The notes: generated by a model from the sequence alone, not told the origin. Positions 51,944 to 61,440 are shown, numbered from the stretch's first letter. The stretch: 64,000 bases of DNA from Bradyrhizobium sp. LTSP849 (GCF_000938255.1 NZ_JYMR01000034.1:111601-175600), one strand, 5' to 3'. A program made the numbers and translations.

Positions 51944-53764
51944 ATGCTTCGTAACAACTGGTCTTCCTCGCGCTTGGCGCGGGTTGGCGTTTTTGGGCTT
52001 CTGACGGTCACGACAGCCGTCATCTTCACGACCGAGGCCGCCGATGCGCGGCGCTATCGGCGGCATTATGCGCACCACCGGGTGCAGCGTGATGTCTCCG
52101 AGAGCTACAGCCCGCAATTCGCGTCGATTATCGTCGACGGCAATTCCGGCTCGGTGCTCCAGTCGACCAGCCCCGACGGGCTCCGCCATCCCGCCTCGCT
52201 CACCAAGATCATGACGCTCTATCTGCTGTTCGAGCGCCTCGAGTCCGGCAAGATGAAGCTCGACACCGAGATGCCGGTGTCGCAGCACGCCGCCGACCAG
52301 GATCCGACCAAGCTGAACCTGCGTGCCGGCCAGACCATTCGCGTCGAGGACGCGATCAAGGGCCTCGTCACCCGCTCGGCCAACGACGCCGCCGTTGTGA
52401 TCGCGGAAGCGATCGGCGGCGACGAGGACGATTTCGCGCAGATGATGACGCGCAAGGCGCGCGCGCTCGGCATGTCCAAGACGGTCTACCGCAACGCCAA
52501 CGGCCTTCCCAACGACGAGCAGGTCACGACCGCGCGCGACCAGGCCACGCTCGGCCGCGCCATCCAGGAGCGCTTCCCGCGCTACTATCGCTATTTCTCG
52601 ACCTCCACGTTCAATTGGCGCGGACAGTCGATCCGGAACCACAATCATCTGCTCGGCAGCGTCGAGGGCGTGGACGGCATCAAGACCGGCTACACCCGCG
52701 CCTCCGGCTTCAACCTCGTGACGTCGATGCGCCGCGGCAACCGCCACCTGATCGGCGTGGTGCTCGGCGGCCGCAGCGGCGGCTCGCGCGACGCCATCAT
52801 GCGCAATCTGCTCGCGGAGAATCTCGAGAAGGCCGCGACCACTCATACGGTCGTGGCGGTCACCGAGCGTAACGGCACTGATGCCAGCACCGATGTCGCT
52901 GATGCCTCCGATACTCCGGCCCGCCCCGCTCCGCAGGTCCAGGCTGCAGCCGCCCCTGCGCCCGAGGCACCCGCGCCGCGTCCCGCCTCGCGCCTGTCGG
53001 CGCTTGCGGCTGCGACTGCCGCGATGCCGCCCCCCCTGCCCAAGCCTGAAGCCAAGCCCACTGAGTCCAAGATCGAGCCCGCGCCGCTCACCAATGGCGT
53101 GATCTCGAGCCAGCCGCTCTCCCTCATTCCGGGTTCGTCCGAGCCGATGAAGCCGGTCCGGGTCAAAACGGTTCAGGTCAAGGCGGGCACCGTGAAAGTC
53201 GCGTCCGCCGCCCCGACGCAAGTCGCACCGCAGGTCACCAACACGATTACGCCCCGCAACGAGGTCGCGGAGACCTCCGGCGCTCTCGTCGCCAAGGCCG
53301 ACACCATCAACAGCAAGCCAGAGCCCGCCAGGGCCGAGGTCGCCCGTACCGAGCTGCCGCAGCAGCCGGCGGGCTTCGGCACCGGCAACGGCATTCTCGG
53401 CGTGCTGCCGTCAGCAACCGCTGCCGCGCCCGCTCCGATGGCTGCGAAGCTCGCCTCCGCCGATCCGTCGCCGCAGCCAATCCAGATGAGCGCCACCACC
53501 AGGCCGGTCGTCACCCACAGCGGCTGGATCGTCCAGGTCGGCGCGCTGGAGAGCGAGAATGAAGCCCAGCAGCGCATCGACGCCGCGCGCAGCTCGGCCC
53601 GCGGCCTGCTCAGCAAGGCCGACCCGTTCACCGAACCGGTCGTCGCCAAGGACAATCGCAAACTCTACCGCGCCCGCTTCGCCGGGCTCGAGCGGGACCA
53701 AGCCGAAGCCGTCTGCCGCGCCCTGAAGCGCGCCGACATCTCCTGCATCACCGTCCGCAACTGA
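51944..53764 (+). CDS. D-alanyl-D-alanine carboxypeptidase (PBP5/6 type) with SPOR domain
   Basis: A 606-residue precursor with an N-terminal membrane signal (residues 11-33). The penicillin-binding catalytic motifs are Ser85-x-x-Lys88 (PASLTKIM), Ser145-Ala-Asn147 (RSANDAA) and Lys247-Thr-Gly249 (IKTGYTR). A long proline/alanine-rich linker (residues 310-510) follows. A SPOR domain (SGWIVQVGALESENEAQQRI onward to CITVRN) closes the protein and should target it to septal peptidoglycan. It trims pentapeptide stems. A terminator hairpin follows directly. Confidence 0.95.
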   Translation: MLRNNWSSSRLARVGVFGLLTVTTAVIFTTEAADARRYRRHYAHHRVQRDVSESYSPQFASIIVDGNSGSVLQSTSPDGLRHPASLTKIMTLYLLFERLESGKMKLDTEMPVSQHAADQDPTKLNLRAGQTIRVEDAIKGLVTRSANDAAVVIAEAIGGDEDDFAQMMTRKARALGMSKTVYRNANGLPNDEQVTTARDQATLGRAIQERFPRYYRYFSTSTFNWRGQSIRNHNHLLGSVEGVDGIKTGYTRASGFNLVTSMRRGNRHLIGVVLGGRSGGSRDAIMRNLLAENLEKAATTHTVVAVTERNGTDASTDVADASDTPARPAPQVQAAAAPAPEAPAPRPASRLSALAAATAAMPPPLPKPEAKPTESKIEPAPLTNGVISSQPLSLIPGSSEPMKPVRVKTVQVKAGTVKVASAAPTQVAPQVTNTITPRNEVAETSGALVAKADTINSKPEPARAEVARTELPQQPAGFGTGNGILGVLPSATAAAPAPMAAKLASADPSPQPIQMSATTRPVVTHSGWIVQVGALESENEAQQRIDAARSSARGLLSKADPFTEPVVAKDNRKLYRARFAGLERDQAEAVCRALKRADISCITVRN

Positions 53765-53785
53765 TCTTCTCCACCGTTTCCGAAC

Positions 53786-53818
53786 AAAATGCCCGCGCCC
53801 AGCCGCGGGCATTTTTGT
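53786..53818 (+). terminator. Rho-independent terminator of the carboxypeptidase gene
   Basis: AATGCCCGCG/CGCGGGCATT stem with a 6-nt loop, followed by TTTTTGTTTT. Confidence 0.9.
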
Positions 53819-53990
53819 TTTGGGAGGCGCGGTGACGCAAAGTCAGTTCCGCGACAACCTCTCGTCAACAATTTACGGTTAAATTTCTGCTCAAGGGATT
53901 GACCACGCCGACAATGGCGGGCATCGGGGCGACGGCAAACAGAGCATGCGGAGCTCACGCGGTACGGGCGTTTGTAGCGTGGTGCCGGAG

Positions 53991-54716
53991 TTAGCCGTTA
54001 TGCGTACGAAGCAGAGTATCCTTGGCCTCGTTTACACGGGCAGCGAGATACGTCGAGCCCCCCTGATCGGGATGCAGTTTCTTCATCAGGGACTTGTGAG
54101 CCCGGCCGATGTCGTCACGCCCCGCCCCCGGCTGCAAGCCAAGGATCTGATAGGCCTCCTCCGCCGTCATTTTGCCGCTCGCCACCGTGCGGCGCTGCCC
54201 CCCTGCCGCGTTGCCTTGCGCGTTCTGACGCCAAGCGGGAAACCGGCGGTCCAGATAGCTTTCAAGTAAGGCCACGCTCTCGGCGTCAAACGCCGGGACC
54301 ATCGCCAGCAGGCCAGCCAGATCGAACTCGTCGAGACCGCGGCCGGCGTGGGGTCCGGCAACGAGCTGGCCTGTGAGTTGGCCAGAATCGTGGTCGAGCC
54401 GCATGTCCAGGAACTGCGAGCGCACGCGCGAGGTCTTGCCGGACGGGCGCGTTGCGCCGCCTCCGAATAGGCCGCCGACACCGCCGAAGCCCGCATTCGC
54501 CAGCGGCGTCCAGCCAAGCAGGCCGGCGCCGAATATCCCGAGCGGGATCGCCACCGCCAGCTCGCCCCTCAAGCCGGTGAAGGCTGCAACCGCGAGCGCC
54601 ACCACGCCGCCGCCGACCTTGATGGTGCGCGCCAGCACCGCCGGATTGGCTGCGCGGAACATCTGGAGCAGCAGATATAGGGTGATAATTGCGACAACGC
54701 CGGCGATCAGAGTCAT
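53991..54716 (-). CDS. Membrane-anchored J-domain protein (DnaJ C-terminal, TIM14/DjlA-like)
   Basis: A 241-residue protein with two N-terminal hydrophobic segments (residues 2-20 and 33-70), a glycine-rich loop, a middle helical region and a C-terminal J domain: MTAEEAYQILGLQPGAGRDD, the HPD motif in MKKLHPDQGGS, and AARVNEAKDTLL. The placement of J at the C-terminus after a membrane anchor resembles Pam18/TIM14 and alphaproteobacterial relatives. It should recruit DnaK to the inner membrane. The ATG at 54716 is used. Confidence 0.9.
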   Translation of the reverse strand: MTLIAGVVAIITLYLLLQMFRAANPAVLARTIKVGGGVVALAVAAFTGLRGELAVAIPLGIFGAGLLGWTPLANAGFGGVGGLFGGGATRPSGKTSRVRSQFLDMRLDHDSGQLTGQLVAGPHAGRGLDEFDLAGLLAMVPAFDAESVALLESYLDRRFPAWRQNAQGNAAGGQRRTVASGKMTAEEAYQILGLQPGAGRDDIGRAHKSLMKKLHPDQGGSTYLAARVNEAKDTLLRTHNG

Positions 54717-54843
54717 GGCGTGAATATAGTCGCCCCATTGTCAAAAAGCATGGCGTCCTTTCGCGCGTTCGCAATTGGCAGATGACACGAGACGATTGTT
54801 CGCCCGATAGTCCGGCGCGCTACGACCGGAACGGAGTTGCGAC

Positions 54844-55278
54844 ATGGGCGCGGATGGACTGGTGACGCTTGCAAGCCCGTACGGGTCTCGGGAAACCATG
54901 GACCGGCTCGAGGCCGAGCTGACAACGAAGGGCCTGCGCATCTTCGCCCGGATCGACCACGCCGCGGGCGCGGCGGAGGCTGGCCTTTCACTGCGGCCGA
55001 CGGAGGTCCTGATCTTCGGCAACGCCAAGGCCGGGACGCCTCTGATGCAGTCAGTCCAGTCCATCGGCATCGACCTGCCGCTCAAGGCCCTGGTCTGGCA
55101 GGATGCTGCCGGCGCCACCTGGTTATCGTACAATGATCCGGCATGGCTTGCGGCGCGCCACGGCGTACCGGCCGACATGGCCGTGCTTGGCAATATGTCG
55201 GCGCTGCTTGCGGCCGTGACGAAGGCGGCGACGGCGCCTCCGTCCGCGTCGCCTCCATCGCAGGCCGCGCCCGCTTAA
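54844..55278 (+). CDS. DUF302 domain protein
   Basis: A 144-residue protein. DUF302 features are TMDRLEAELTTKGLRIFARI, the RPTEVLIFGNAKAGTPLMQS core and DLPLKALVWQDA. No signal peptide is seen; the last 20 residues are alanine/proline-rich. The family's function is unknown, though members are often near redox genes. It ends four bases from the convergent vWA gene. Confidence 0.92.
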   Translation: MGADGLVTLASPYGSRETMDRLEAELTTKGLRIFARIDHAAGAAEAGLSLRPTEVLIFGNAKAGTPLMQSVQSIGIDLPLKALVWQDAAGATWLSYNDPAWLAARHGVPADMAVLGNMSALLAAVTKAATAPPSASPPSQAAPA

Positions 55279-55282
55279 GCCG

Positions 55283-56035
55283 CTACTTCATCTGTCCGAT
55301 CAGCTTCGCCGCGCCGCTCGTCGCCTTTGACAATTTCAACGCCTCGCGGCCGCCGGCGGCGTAGGCCGCGGCCGCGCGCAAGAGGTCGCGCAACTGCGCC
55401 GCCGCGCCGGGATCGAACCGGCACCAGGCGCCACCGGTCAGGCGTGCGATCTCGCGAAACGCCTGCTCGGCCACGGCATCGTCGCCTTCCTGAAACAGGA
55501 ACACCGGCACCTTGAGCATGCCGAGCTCGCCGGCCTTGGCGCAGAGCTCGTCGACCTTTTCTTCCATCGCATCGCCGACGAAGACCACGGCGCGCACGCC
55601 GGATGCAACCGCTTCGCGCCGCGCCTCGGTCAGCACCTTGCCGATCTGGGTGTCGCCACCGCGGCAATCGATCTTGCTCATCAGCGTCGCAAGCCTGCCG
55701 CTGTCGGAGATCCACCCGCTGGCACGGCATTCATCGTAGCCGCGATAGTAGACGAGCCGGATGTCGAGGCTGCCGAGCACCGCGGCCTCGCGAAACATGT
55801 CCGCCTGAAGCGCGCAGGCCATATCCCAGGTCGGCTGCCGGCTCATGGTCGCGTCCAGCGCAAAGATCAGCCGCCCCTTCGCGCCGGGCGCATGGGGCGA
55901 TAACGCACGCGCCTTGGCAACGAAGGCGGCGACGTCCTCCGAGGTCGAGGTTTTTGCCTGCGGCAGCGCGCCGTCGCTGTCGGCCTTCGCCGACACGGCA
56001 TCACTATTGCGCGGTTTGACTGGTTCGTTGGACAT
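55283..56035 (-). CDS. Cytoplasmic von Willebrand A domain protein
   Basis: A 250-residue protein without signal peptide or membrane span. A vWA fold spans residues 50-230: LIFALDATMSRQPTWD carries a DxTxS variant of the metal site, with GGDTQIGKVLTEARR and RAVVFVGDAMEEKVDELCA completing it. Residues 1-45 are charged and probably disordered. Similar stand-alone vWA proteins in alphaproteobacteria are linked with MoxR ATPases, but none is nearby. The ATG at 56035 has a weak ribosome site. Confidence 0.85.
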   Translation of the reverse strand: MSNEPVKPRNSDAVSAKADSDGALPQAKTSTSEDVAAFVAKARALSPHAPGAKGRLIFALDATMSRQPTWDMACALQADMFREAAVLGSLDIRLVYYRGYDECRASGWISDSGRLATLMSKIDCRGGDTQIGKVLTEARREAVASGVRAVVFVGDAMEEKVDELCAKAGELGMLKVPVFLFQEGDDAVAEQAFREIARLTGGAWCRFDPGAAAQLRDLLRAAAAYAAGGREALKLSKATSGAAKLIGQMK

Positions 56036-56097
56036 CGGGGATCGCACTTGGTCTCAAGCAACCAATGTGGATAGCGCGCCCTGCCCGGTCAATGTGC

Positions 56098-56122
56098 AAA
56101 GCCTCCGCAGGCGGATACCGGC
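56098..56122 (-). terminator. Terminator downstream of the alpha/beta hydrolase gene
   Basis: AAAGCCTCCGC and GCGGAGGCTTT form an 11-bp stem with a short loop, 40 bp after the hydrolase stop. Confidence 0.75.
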
Positions 56123-56162
56123 GGAGGCTTTTGAAACTTGTTTTCGGCTATGGCGGGGGCGT

Positions 56163-57023
56163 TTAGCTCTTGGCGGGCGCCATCAGGGCAACCGGACCGG
56201 GCTCAAGTATCTTTGGCGGGGACGACGTGGTGTCGACCGGCGCTATCGAGCTGTCAGTGTCGCTCAGGAATTTATCGAGCATGCCCTGGATCGAGTTCTT
56301 GGCCTGATCCGGACCGGTATCGCGCATGTCGTTATGCTGGAAGTCCGTCTTCACGACCTGGATGCCGGCCTTCTCGCACTCCTCGTCGGTCGGGATCACG
56401 CCCGGATCGGTCTTGAACTGCGGATCCTTGGAGCGGAACGACAGGATCTTGAACTTGCCGGCGGTCACGAAAGGCACGCGGAGATTATCCAGCGTCACGA
56501 CCTTCTTGACCTCGTCCGGATATTGCTTGGCGAAGTACATGGTGATGTCGCCGCCCATGGAATGGCCGACCATCGTCACCCGCTCGTAATCGGCGTTAGG
56601 CTGAACCTTCTTCATCTCCTGCATGGCGAGATGGATGTTGGCGACGCCGCGCAGGATCTGCGGCAGCCGGCCGACATAAAGCTCGCCGGGCTTGGTCACC
56701 ATCGGAGGATCGGTCGGCAAATCATGCTGCGGGCTGACCACGAGATAGCCGCGCGCTGCAAACACATTGGCGAGGAAGCCGTACTCGGTATTCTTGACGG
56801 TGTTGCCGTGATTGATCACTGCGACCGGCATCGTGATCATGCCGGCATTGGCCTGCATTTCCTTGTCGCGGCGGATCGCGATATCGACAGGCACGGGACG
56901 ATTGTCACGCGACGGATCGTAGAAGGTGATGGTCTCATGCCTGATCGCCCACTTGCTCGCCGTGAAATAGGCGACGCCGCAGAGGGCACTGACACAAACC
57001 AGAACGGCAATTCCACGCTTCAT
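56163..57023 (-). CDS. Secreted or membrane-anchored alpha/beta hydrolase
   Basis: A 286-residue alpha/beta hydrolase. An N-terminal hydrophobic segment (MKRGIAVLVCVSALCGVAYF) serves as signal or anchor. The oxyanion motif is VINHGN and the nucleophile elbow is GHSMGG. The catalytic acid and histidine are likely within DNLRVP and FQHNDM respectively; the latter assignment is uncertain. The layout resembles dienelactone-hydrolase-like esterases. A TGC-N3-GCA site upstream hints at PHA-linked control. The ester substrate is unknown. Confidence 0.85.
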   Translation of the reverse strand: MKRGIAVLVCVSALCGVAYFTASKWAIRHETITFYDPSRDNRPVPVDIAIRRDKEMQANAGMITMPVAVINHGNTVKNTEYGFLANVFAARGYLVVSPQHDLPTDPPMVTKPGELYVGRLPQILRGVANIHLAMQEMKKVQPNADYERVTMVGHSMGGDITMYFAKQYPDEVKKVVTLDNLRVPFVTAGKFKILSFRSKDPQFKTDPGVIPTDEECEKAGIQVVKTDFQHNDMRDTGPDQAKNSIQGMLDKFLSDTDSSIAPVDTTSSPPKILEPGPVALMAPAKS

Positions 57024-57371
57024 TTTCGTCCTCAGCCTCAGGCTTGTCTCACCTGAAGTCCCTGTCGAAACCGTGTTTGTTCGGGGAGCTCTTTGGCTCC
57101 CTCGCGCCTATTCCCTAATATACGTCACAGCCGCGTGACAGAAAGGCCAAATATTGTGAACTAGCAGCCCTTTCATTGTGCGACGCACACGTTTCTTGGG
57201 CACCCCGTCCTCATACCGCTACGTCAAGGTGCAGGTCACCATCCGACGCAACTCGTCTCGATCGGGTTCAATTTCGCGGTAAACGCAGGATGAAAACGGC
57301 TTTGCGCGCGCTCGGTTCCGGCGGGAACCGACAACGCTGATCACCCAGAAGTAGCGGCGTACCGCCAGCGC
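57024..57371 (-). promoter_or_regulatory. 348-bp gap upstream of the hydrolase: -10 box, inverted repeat and PhaR-like site
   Basis: On the minus strand TATATT (57117-57122) is a good -10 but has no clear -35. Next to it GTCAC-N6-GTGAC (57124-57139) is a symmetrical site. TGCGACGCA at 57179-57187, within TTGTGCGACGCACA, is identical to the second PhaR-like site of the phasin promoter. No gene is seen in the gap. Confidence 0.5.
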
Positions 57372-58295
57372 CTAGGCCCCGAGGATGTCGTGGACCTCAA
57401 GCGGCTTGTCGACCTGGCTGAACCACTCGGCCCGGTTGGCCGCACGGCGGCGGCCACGCTCGTCGAGCGGCAGCTTGAGCTGGCGCAGCAGGCTCGTCAC
57501 CTCCTCCCGCGCGGTCAGATGGCCGAGATTGGGTCGCATGCCGAGCGTCGCCTCGTCGATCTCGTCGAGCGCGGTCAGGCCGCGCGGGAAGAACTCGCGA
57601 TAGACGACGCGCTCGGCAAAGCCGTCGACATAGCGGAAGCCGAGCCGCAGCGACAAATCCTTCAAGCCGTCGGCGACGAGCTGCTTGTTGCGGGAGCCGA
57701 GCATCGACAGGCGATTGCGCACCACGATCCAGTCGGTGCTCGAGCCGTCGAGCTGGCGGCGCTTGCGGCGGGTGTCGCGCACCATCTCGGCGTAATGGCT
57801 TTCCCCCGTCACCGCGTAATTGGCGGGATCGACGGTGCCGAGCACGTCGAAATCGAGGAAGCTGTCGTTGATCGGCGTGACCAGCGTGTCGGCCATCGAA
57901 TGCGCGAGCCGCATCAAATAGCTGTCGGTGCCGGGCGTATCGATGACGATGAAGTCGAAACTGCTCTCGACCGCCGAGACCGCCTCCATGAACTGCTGGA
58001 ACTCGGAATTCTCGTTCTCGGCGATCTGCATGGTCTCGCCGAGCTTGATGCAGCGATGCACCGGCAGCTCGAGGTCGAGCTTGGTGCGGCGCGCCCAGGC
58101 GGAACGGTTGTTGATGTAATGGGTGAAGCTCTGCTGGCGGCAGTCGAGGTCGATGGTGGCGACGCGCTGGCCGGCCTTCAGGAGCGCAACCGCGATGTGC
58201 AGGGCGGTCGTCGATTTGCCGGAGCCGCCCTTCTCATTGCCGAGCACAACGACATGCGCCGAGCCGGATTGGCTTTGGCTAGCCTGCACAAGCAT
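57372..58295 (-). CDS. mipZ: Division-plane positioning ATPase MipZ
   Basis: A 307-residue ParA/MinD-like ATPase. The deviant Walker A is GNEKGGSGKSTTALH near residue 20; Walker A' and B lie in RVATIDLDCRQQSFTHYI and FDFIVIDTPGTDSYLMRLA. This sequence is characteristic of MipZ, which inhibits FtsZ away from mid-cell with ParB in alphaproteobacteria. The ATG at 58295 with GAGG upstream is used; five further in-frame codons upstream are not needed. It is divergent from panC across 273 bp. Confidence 0.95.
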   Translation of the reverse strand: MLVQASQSQSGSAHVVVLGNEKGGSGKSTTALHIAVALLKAGQRVATIDLDCRQQSFTHYINNRSAWARRTKLDLELPVHRCIKLGETMQIAENENSEFQQFMEAVSAVESSFDFIVIDTPGTDSYLMRLAHSMADTLVTPINDSFLDFDVLGTVDPANYAVTGESHYAEMVRDTRRKRRQLDGSSTDWIVVRNRLSMLGSRNKQLVADGLKDLSLRLGFRYVDGFAERVVYREFFPRGLTALDEIDEATLGMRPNLGHLTAREEVTSLLRQLKLPLDERGRRRAANRAEWFSQVDKPLEVHDILGA

Positions 58296-58568
58296 GGCGA
58301 TCCTCAACACCCCTAAACAATATCTTCGAGTTGGCCGCGTCTGCGGTCAAGTGAAATGCGTGACAGGATGACGAAATCACTGTGCGTCGTTCTTCATCAT
58401 GAATTGTGTCGCCATGTCGCGTCTGTGATTCAGCCCACAATGGCGCGACATCCTCGCTGCGGGGGATGCTGTGCCGCATGTCGATGCATGGCGTCCACGA
58501 CCGCCGCTTGTTAAGGTTAGCCGGCTGCGGGACAAGCCGCGCCCACCCCCAACCATCACTGAGTCCCG

Positions 58569-59420
58569 ATGTCACCAAGCCCCTTGATCGCCCGCACGGT
58601 GCCCGTCCTGCGGCGCGCCGTCGACAATCTCCGCAAGCGAAAAGCCACGGTCGCGCTGGTGCCGACCATGGGGGCACTCCATGACGGCCATGTGTCGCTG
58701 GTGCGCCTGGCCAAGCGGCGCGCGAGCCGTGTCGTCGTCTCGATCTTCGTGAACCCGACTCAGTTCGCGCCGACCGAGGATTTCGGCGCCTATCCGCGCA
58801 CCTGGAAGGCCGATATCGCCAAGCTCGCCGCCGAAGACGTCGACATCGTCTGGCACCCCGGCGTCGAGGCGATGTATCCGGAGGGCTTTGCGACCCGCAT
58901 CGTGCCGGAGGGACCGGCGCTGGCCGGCCTCGAGGATCGCTTCCGGCCGTACTTCTTCGGCGGCGTCGCCACCGTGGTCGGCAAGCTGTTCACGCAATGC
59001 CGGCCGGATGTCGCGATCTTCGGCGAGAAGGACTTTCAGCAGTTGCGGGTGGTGGCGCAGATGGCGCGCGACCTCGACCTCGGCGTCAAGGTGATCGGTT
59101 CCCGCACCGTGCGCGAGCGCGACGGGCTCGCGATGTCCTCGCGCAACGTCTATCTCTCGCCGGAGGAGCGGCAGACCGCAACGACGCTCTACCGCGCCAT
59201 GAAGGACAGCGCCAGGCGGATCCAGGCCGGCGAATCGATCGCGCCCGCGATGGCGCGCAGCGCCGAGATGATCAAGGCGGCCGGCTTTGCGCTCGACTAT
59301 TTCGAGGTCCGCCACGCCGAGACGCTCGCGCCGGTCACATCACGCAAGGACGGCCCCTTGCGGATCCTGGTCGCGGCCAAGCTCGGCACGACGCGGCTGA
59401 TCGACAATATCGCGGTCTAG
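58569..59420 (+). CDS. panC: Pantothenate synthetase
   Basis: A 283-residue enzyme that joins pantoate and beta-alanine in an ATP-dependent step of coenzyme A synthesis. The HIGH-like motif is PTMGALHDGHVSLVR, followed by IFVNPTQFAP, GEKDFQQLRVVAQM and the KMSKS-like region LAMSSRNVYLS. No panB is adjacent. It ends four bases into the convergent DUF1489 stop. Confidence 0.97.
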   Translation: MSPSPLIARTVPVLRRAVDNLRKRKATVALVPTMGALHDGHVSLVRLAKRRASRVVVSIFVNPTQFAPTEDFGAYPRTWKADIAKLAAEDVDIVWHPGVEAMYPEGFATRIVPEGPALAGLEDRFRPYFFGGVATVVGKLFTQCRPDVAIFGEKDFQQLRVVAQMARDLDLGVKVIGSRTVRERDGLAMSSRNVYLSPEERQTATTLYRAMKDSARRIQAGESIAPAMARSAEMIKAAGFALDYFEVRHAETLAPVTSRKDGPLRILVAAKLGTTRLIDNIAV

Positions 59421-59857
59421 AGCAATCCGAGATTGCGCAGCTCGCGCCGCATCGGCTCCGGCATCGCCGCGATGGTGCTCGCGGCAGACTTGCCGAGGTC
59501 GGCCGGCACGGAATCGTCGGCGAGATAGCGCCAGCCCTGGAACGGGCGCATGGGCCGCGGCGACACCGCGATCACCTTCGGCTGCATCACGATTCGGCAG
59601 CGGCCGATGCCGTCCTTGTCGCGGAACGGCTCGATGCCGATGATCTTTTCGCGGGCGGCGACCTCGCCCTTGATGACCCAATAGAGCGAACCGCCCGAGA
59701 GGATCTCGGCGTCGCGCTTGGGTACCATGCGGGTGATGTGGATGTGGTGTTGCGGCAGGCCCTTTTTCTTGGCCGTCTGCATCCGTTCGGCGATCCACCC
59801 CTTCAATTCCTTGACGGAGTCGCAGCCGACGGCAAGCTTGATCAGATGAAGTGGCAT
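59417..59857 (-). CDS. DUF1489 family protein
   Basis: A 146-residue protein of the alphaproteobacterial DUF1489 family: MPLHLIKLAVGCDSVKEL, HHIHITRMVPKRDAEILSGG, SLYWVIKGEVAAREKIIGIE and PFQGWRYL. No activity is known. Its stop overlaps that of panC on the other strand by four bases, so the two transcripts share 3' ends. Confidence 0.92.
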   Translation of the reverse strand: MPLHLIKLAVGCDSVKELKGWIAERMQTAKKKGLPQHHIHITRMVPKRDAEILSGGSLYWVIKGEVAAREKIIGIEPFRDKDGIGRCRIVMQPKVIAVSPRPMRPFQGWRYLADDSVPADLGKSAASTIAAMPEPMRRELRNLGLL

Positions 59858-59899
59858 GCCCCAGCATTAGCGGGCCGGCCGCGGGTTTTCAAAGCCGAT

Positions 59900-60892
59900 C
59901 TACTCGTTATCCGCAGCCGCGGGAGCCGAGCCCGGCGGCGGCGCGAGCGGAACCGGCGCGGTTGCCGGCGCGCGCGCGGCCTTCGGAGCCGGCGGCTTCT
60001 TCGCAGCCGGAGCCGCAGGCGCGGCGGCCTGCGCCGATGTCGCGGCCGGCGCACGCGGCGATGGCGCAGCAGCAGCGTTTGCGGCCGGCGCCTGGCGCGT
60101 CGTCGCTGTAGACGGCTCGGGATTCATGATGCTCACCGGCGGCGTCGACGAGGCGCTCGGGAAATCGGCATTGGTCGGCTTGCCCGTCGGCATTGTGGTC
60201 GGCAGCCCGGCGAGCGCACCCGAGGGTGGCATTGCCGGCGCCGCTGCGGGCGCGTTCCAGGCCGGCGCGTAGCGCGCGACCAGCATGTCGTAGAGATGGG
60301 CATCCATATTGGCGGCGACCTGCTGCTGATCGGTCAGCGAACGGAAGACGGCGCAATCGAATTGCGTGCAGCCGTCGCGCGCGACCAGCACCTGCGCGAC
60401 GAGGCCGTAGCGATCATGCTCCAGCGCCTTGCGCAGCACCTTCATGTCCGGCGTCAGGCTCTTCTCGGCGGTCGCAGCATCGCCGAGCGCGGTGAGCCGG
60501 TCGATCCGGGCCGCGGTGTAGGAGACGGCGGCAGCCGCAGCATCTGGCGAGCCGAACAGCGCCTTCTCGCAGCCGCCCAGCACGGCATCGCCAGCGAGAT
60601 CGTCGAGGCAGGACAGCGCCGGCAGGTTCGCCGTCGCCACGGCCTGCGCACGGGCTTCGCCCGGCGCGGTCCGCCCCGCCGGTCCATAGATGCGCATCGT
60701 GGCGGCCACCGCGATGCCGATCGCGAGCAGCGTAATGACGGTCAGCGCACCGTTGGCGACCGATTTTTCGGCGCGCACGAGCGTGATCAGGAGAATCAGT
60801 CCGAAGAAGCCGGTAGCCGCCAGCGTCATCCACATCGGAAAGGCCGGCGAGCGCCAGATTTCATCGAGCGAAGTGGCCCATGCCCAGTTCAT
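59900..60892 (-). CDS. Membrane protein with Ala/Pro-rich C-terminal tail
   Basis: A 330-residue protein with two membrane spans (about residues 18-40 and 48-68), a cysteine-containing middle domain (LPALSCLDDLAGDAVLGGCE, KALEHDRYGLVAQVLVARDG, GCTQFDCAVFRSL) and a disordered tail of some 120 residues rich in Ala and Pro. Four middle-domain cysteines suggest a periplasmic location with disulfides. No family is recognised. It lies 42 bp upstream of the DUF1489 gene on the same strand. Confidence 0.8.
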   Translation of the reverse strand: MNWAWATSLDEIWRSPAFPMWMTLAATGFFGLILLITLVRAEKSVANGALTVITLLAIGIAVAATMRIYGPAGRTAPGEARAQAVATANLPALSCLDDLAGDAVLGGCEKALFGSPDAAAAAVSYTAARIDRLTALGDAATAEKSLTPDMKVLRKALEHDRYGLVAQVLVARDGCTQFDCAVFRSLTDQQQVAANMDAHLYDMLVARYAPAWNAPAAAPAMPPSGALAGLPTTMPTGKPTNADFPSASSTPPVSIMNPEPSTATTRQAPAANAAAAPSPRAPAATSAQAAAPAAPAAKKPPAPKAARAPATAPVPLAPPPGSAPAAADNE

Positions 60893-61049
60893 GCGCGACG
60901 TCCTCTCACGCGAGCAAAGAGCGAATGGTCAAAGCGAGCACCGTGAGTCGGCAACTGCCCCCGGTCCACCTTGTCGAGGTGAAGCGGGCCTTTTAACGGC
61001 GAGCAGAGCAAATTCGTCCGCAACGTCAACGCGTAATGCCGTCAGCGCT

Positions 61050-61253
61050 TCACGAGAGCGCGAGCTGGCTTTCCTTGGCGACCCGTTCGAAGGCCTCGGT
61101 CGAGCTCTTGATCCGGTATTGGCAGTCGTCGCCGTCCGTCGGCAGCAGACGGATGACCTCATACGAACCGCTGGCAGCCGGGCGCGCGACGTTGCTGGCA
61201 GTGAACAATACGTGCGTTCCAACGGGGAATTTGTGCTTCAACACCCTCTCCAT
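61050..61253 (-). CDS. Small hypothetical protein, 67 aa
   Basis: A 67-residue soluble protein, MERVLKHKFPVGTHVLFTAS onward, with a GSYEVIRLLPTDGDDCQYRI core and a helical end (AFERVAKESQLAL). The pattern of short strands resembles an SH3-like barrel. A GTG one codon earlier is possible. Conserved-looking composition and codon use support a real gene. The function is unknown. Confidence 0.65.
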   Translation of the reverse strand: MERVLKHKFPVGTHVLFTASNVARPAASGSYEVIRLLPTDGDDCQYRIKSSTEAFERVAKESQLALS

Positions 61254-61440
61254 CACTCAAACAACGCCTGCCCCGCACATGGTCCCACTGCGGCGGCCGG
61301 CTGGAAACCCGGCCGTTATATAGCATGCATGCGGCGTTTTTGGCCAGCCTCATGCGAGCATGGCAAACGAGCCAATTTGGAAGTGGTTTCAGGACGATAA
61401 CGGAACCGCGGCCCGCCATTAATACCGCTGGAACCGGGTC

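Noticed and set aside
58997..60946. A 649-codon plus-strand frame over panC, DUF1489 and the membrane protein
   Set aside because: It crosses three well-supported genes in the wrong frame or strand and is arginine-rich, as is typical of shadow frames.
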